From positions 1,440,404 to 1,504,403 of the forward strand of contig OY755242.1 of the NCBI GenBank assembly GCA_963576725.1: a stretch of 64,000 nt of DNA. Direction: 5' to 3'. Of the stretch, positions 61,301-64,000 are shown piece by piece. Below the pieces are notes generated by a model that did not search any database, had not been told where the DNA came from, and was given only the letters and a program-made list of their open reading frames with translations. The position numbers were made by a program, and so were the translations under genes. The first letter of the stretch is position 1. Each line of letters begins with the position of its first letter. Origin of the DNA: Azorinus chamasolen (taxonomy: Eukaryota; Mollusca; Bivalvia; Cardiida; Solecurtidae).

Positions 61301-61500
61301 TTATAAGATTTCTATGGTCATGAATATACGATTCTAAAGAGTGGTCACAGTATAGGTTTTGGTGGAGAAATGACGATTTCAATATGTGGGTATGGCCTAC
61401 GCACCCTTATCTGTAAATCTGGGTTAAATGATCATTATGACAAACTATTTATTATATCTAGTGCTTTCAACAATTAAGACACGTGTATGTTATATACATA

Positions 61501-61935
61501 CAGTAAAACCTCGATTATTCGAATTTTCGTTATAGAAGAATTTAGACCCTTTTAGGCAGGTGGCTGCTTAATGCATGGTGAAAGTCATGCAGAAAGCTCC
61601 TAGAGGAGCTTTCTGCATGACTTTCACCATGCATTAAGTTGCCACCTGTCTTAAAGATCGATAATAATACGTATTTTAGTGTTCGGATAATCGAAGTTTT
61701 ACTGTATTTTAGTGTTCGGATAATCGAAGTTTTACTGTATTTTAGTGTTCGGATAATCGAGGTTTTACTGTATTTTAGTGTTCGGATAATCGAAGTTTTA
61801 CTGTATTTTAGTGTTCGGATAATCGAAGTTTTACTGTATTTTAGTGTTCGGATAATCGAGGTTTTACTGTATTTTAGTGTTCGGATAATCGAGGTTTTAC
61901 TGTATTTTAGTGTTCGGATAATCGAAGTTTTACTG
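61501..61935. mobile_element. Tigger-like MITE with expanded right end
   Basis: CAGTAAAACCTCGATTATTCG at the left with TA at 61499-61500; perfect hairpin interior with apex AAAGCTCCTAGAGGAGCTTT at about 61597. The right terminus is repeated eight times; TA follows at 61936-61937. Confidence 0.93.
61672..61935 (+). repeat. 33-bp tandem array of a transposon terminus, eight units
   Basis: TATTTTAGTGTTCGGATAAT CGARGTTTTACTG, exactly eight units (264 bp); A/G at one position alternates between units. Each unit contains a complete right inverted terminus plus its flanking TA. Confidence 0.95.
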
Positions 61936-61951
61936 TATAACATGTTTACCG

Positions 61952-62150
61952 TAGAATCTGTCTTAAGCGGCCATCAAAGAGAGGTCTACTTATGGGTATG
62001 TAAGACAGGTGGTAGCTTAATGCAGGTCACACATAATGCAGAATGCTCTAAACGGATCTTTCTGGATTACATTTGCCCTGAATTAAGAAACCACCTGCTT
62101 TTTAAAGCTCCTATGTTCAATAATTGACTTCTTAGGACAGGTCCTAGTAT
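61952..62150. mobile_element. Tigger-like MITE, 'CTGTCTTAAGCGG' ends
   Basis: CCGTAGAATCTGTCTTAAGCGG ... CTTCTTAGGACAGGTCCTAG. Interior ACAGGTGGTAGCTTAATGC ... AATTAAGAAACCACCTGC, apex decayed. It starts 17 bases after the previous element. Confidence 0.8.
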
Positions 62151-62618
62151 AGTATAATTTGCAACGATGCATATAAACTACCGACTGCATGCTTCACTGT
62201 CATGTAAAAATGTCCTGTAGAATATAGGGACTTCTTAGGGGCTTTGCAAACAGTGTAGACCCGTTCCAGTCTTTGCACATTATTTACAAACAAAATCTGC
62301 AGATTGAGTCTGTACACTGTGTGTAAATGGAGTTTGTAAATTGAGTCTGAACACTGTGCAAATTGAGTGATACTCTATATGCAATTTTACTGATGGCGCA
62401 ACATGCAATGCTTTGTTCAAAATATATCTTTATAACCTATATATCTAAATGGACTTGTCTATAATCTAATGTCAGAAGTAAGATAGATGATTCCATTCAG
62501 ACAAAACGTAATTGCTCACAGGTTATATATAGATGTTTATCTTCTTTTAAACATTGTTAATCACTGAATCACTGAATTGTCTTAGCCTATTAATTTTGAA
62601 TTTTGAATCTTGAATCTA
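62151..62618. other. 3' intergenic sequence, weak repeats only
   Basis: GAGTCTGTACACTGTGTGTAAAT / GAGTCTGAACACTGTGCAAATT is an imperfect tandem pair at 62305-62365. TTTTGAATTTTGAATCTTGAATC at 62595-62616 looks like the short-repeat tail of a retroelement, but no body precedes it. Confidence 0.4.
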
Positions 62619-62852
62619 TTAACCCTTTGCTTGTTCTATAATTATTCCAAATTTCAATACCTACTGAAACTTCATGGCAAAACTAGCTATTGTGAAGTAT
62701 AACATTTTAGAAAGTAAAGAAACAGATCTATAAAAATCAACTAGCAAACTGAGTTGACCCTGACCAGACGGCTCCTATATAGGAGCCGTCTGATCTGGGT
62801 CTACTCTGTTTGCAAATGCGTGGACATGCGTTTATATGAAGGAAGGGGTTAA
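62619..62852. mobile_element. piggyBac-like MITE
   Basis: TTAACCCTTTGCTTGTTC ... GAAGGAAGGGGTTAA. Core 62745-62818 with apex GGCTCCTATATAGGAGCC. Confidence 0.9.
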
Positions 62853-62972
62853 ATCAACCGACTAAGAGGTTTATTTGAAACCTAGTTTCGATCCATAGTT
62901 TTTTACAGAATTTGTGTTGAATATTCATCTTGTTTTTAGTATTTGATAGAGGAATATCCATCAGGTACAATG

Positions 62973-63223
62973 TTAACCCTTTACTCCATGAATATTCATG
63001 TAAGATTATAATGATGTCATAAATATTGATTACATTAGTTTGCTATAAACACATGGGCACAGGAATGTTTGGCCTTGGCAGAAACTGTAGAATCCATGGA
63101 ATCATATTTATAATAAGCAAACAGAGTAGACCCAGAGCAGAAAGCTCGTATAAGAGCCGTCTGATCTGGGTCTACTCTGTTTGCAAATGCATAGGAAGGC
63201 GTATTTATGGAGTAAAGGGTTAA
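62973..63223. mobile_element. piggyBac-like MITE, TTAA both ends
   Basis: TTAACCCTTTACTCCATGAATATT ... GGAGTAAAGGGTTAA. Core 63117-63184, with one arm apex changed (AAGCTCGTATAAGAGCC). Confidence 0.9.
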
Positions 63224-63487
63224 ATGCTGATAAGGAAAGAAATGATTGTAAAATCGTTGGTGCAATTTGCGTGTCTACAAGTGCTTTCTTTATTTGTTTG
63301 TTTAGTGTGTAATATATATGTATGAATAATTATGAAAGAAAATGACAATAAAGTCTGTATTACCGTGCGTACTGTTCACTTGTTTTATTTATTCATATTC
63401 GACATAATAGCTGGGGACTTCGTCAACAATTGGCCCATGTGCTGACTAACATCACAGTAAACCCCGGTATAGGCTACTACTCAATGA

Positions 63488-63748
63488 TTAACCCTTTCCC
63501 ATGTCTATGTTTATTCCAAATTTAAATACTTACAAATTACTGAATATTCATGAACAAAATAGATATACAATATATAATGAAATATCGAAGGTGGAACATT
63601 GTAGCCATTTTAGAAGCTAAAGAAACAGATCTTTCAAACTGTTCTAGCAAACAGAACAGACCTTGATCAGATATAGGAGCCGTCTGATCAGGATCTACTC
63701 TTTTTTTGCAAATGCGTGAAAACCTGTTTAGATGAAGGAAATTGTTAA
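63488..63748. mobile_element. piggyBac-like MITE
   Basis: TTAACCCTTTCCCATGTC ... GAAGGAAATTGTTAA. The core 63647-63712 is asymmetric: AGCAAACAGAACAGACCTTGATCAGATATAGGAGCC lacks the left CTCC of the apex. Confidence 0.85.
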
Positions 63749-63927
63749 ACATGGGAGTGTTCTTGAACCACATAACCAACCAATCCAGCAACCAATCAAC
63801 TAACCAAAGACCAAACCAACTACAAGTCCCTCTTGTTTTAGAACTTTCTACATGACTTTCATACTGATGTCCTTTGCAAACACAGTTTACATCAGCGTCT
63901 GCTATGTTTGTAATGTTACACTTTTCC

Positions 63928-64000
63928 TTAACCCTTTCCCTGTTCTATACTTTTTTTCAAATTCTATACCTATTGAATATTCATGAACAAAATAGAGTAT
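63928..64000. mobile_element. piggyBac-like MITE, cut by the window end
   Basis: TTAACCCTTTCCCTGTTCTATAC and AATTCTATACCTATTGAATATTC are the left outer arm. The core and right end lie beyond the window. Confidence 0.8.

Noticed and set aside
61542..62127. 133-codon - frame and 162-codon + frame
   Set aside because: Translation of the 33-bp transposon-terminus array.

Overview
This is nuclear DNA of an animal, most likely a bivalve mollusc. The basis is AT-rich sequence, multi-exon genes with GT-AG introns, two metazoan gene families (PGAP2 and a LYPD6-type Ly6/uPAR protein), and very dense short inverted-repeat transposons. Several repeats also resemble families I associate with marine bivalves: modules opening TTTAGCTCACCTGAGC and modules opening TTTTATGCCCCC. 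The species is an inference; no rRNA or mitochondrial marker is present.

Layout. (1) 1-21231: upstream flank and a complete five-exon PGAP2 gene on the + strand (251 aa). Its introns hold piggyBac-like and Tigger-like MITEs, an internally deleted mariner (5999-7061), a ~4 kb non-LTR retrotransposon (11836-15829) and a 36-bp minisatellite that runs almost into exon 4. (2) 21232-34446: intergenic DNA made mostly of MITEs, several nested, plus two TTTTATGCCCCC repeats, a 332-bp foldback and a hAT-like element with an 8-bp target duplication. (3) 34447-51510: four long direct repeats of about 3.44, 3.88, 3.44 and 3.88 kb, i.e. a 7.3-kb dimer present twice, followed by a diverged, truncated fifth unit. 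Each unit carries a pair of antisense tRNA-like modules next to a retroelement primer-binding-site-like sequence. (4) 51510-56440: more MITEs, then a mostly repeat-free stretch that may hold the promoter and a noncoding exon of the next gene. (5) 56440-60519: a four-coding-exon gene on the + strand for a secreted, probably GPI-anchored LYPD6-like protein (163 aa). (6) 60520-64000: 3' flank with MITEs and a 33-bp array.

How the parts relate. The only host genes I can support are PGAP2, a membrane factor that remodels GPI-anchor lipid, and the LYPD6-like gene, whose product looks GPI-anchored. Shared GPI biology may be coincidence. The rest is mobile DNA. The clearest pattern is that MITE families with different ends (TTAA-flanked CCCTTT...AAAGGG, and TA-flanked CAGTARAACC...GGTTYTACTG) have hairpin centres whose apex is the same motif, about CTCCTATAGGAG. 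Several of these hairpins have also seeded local tandem arrays.
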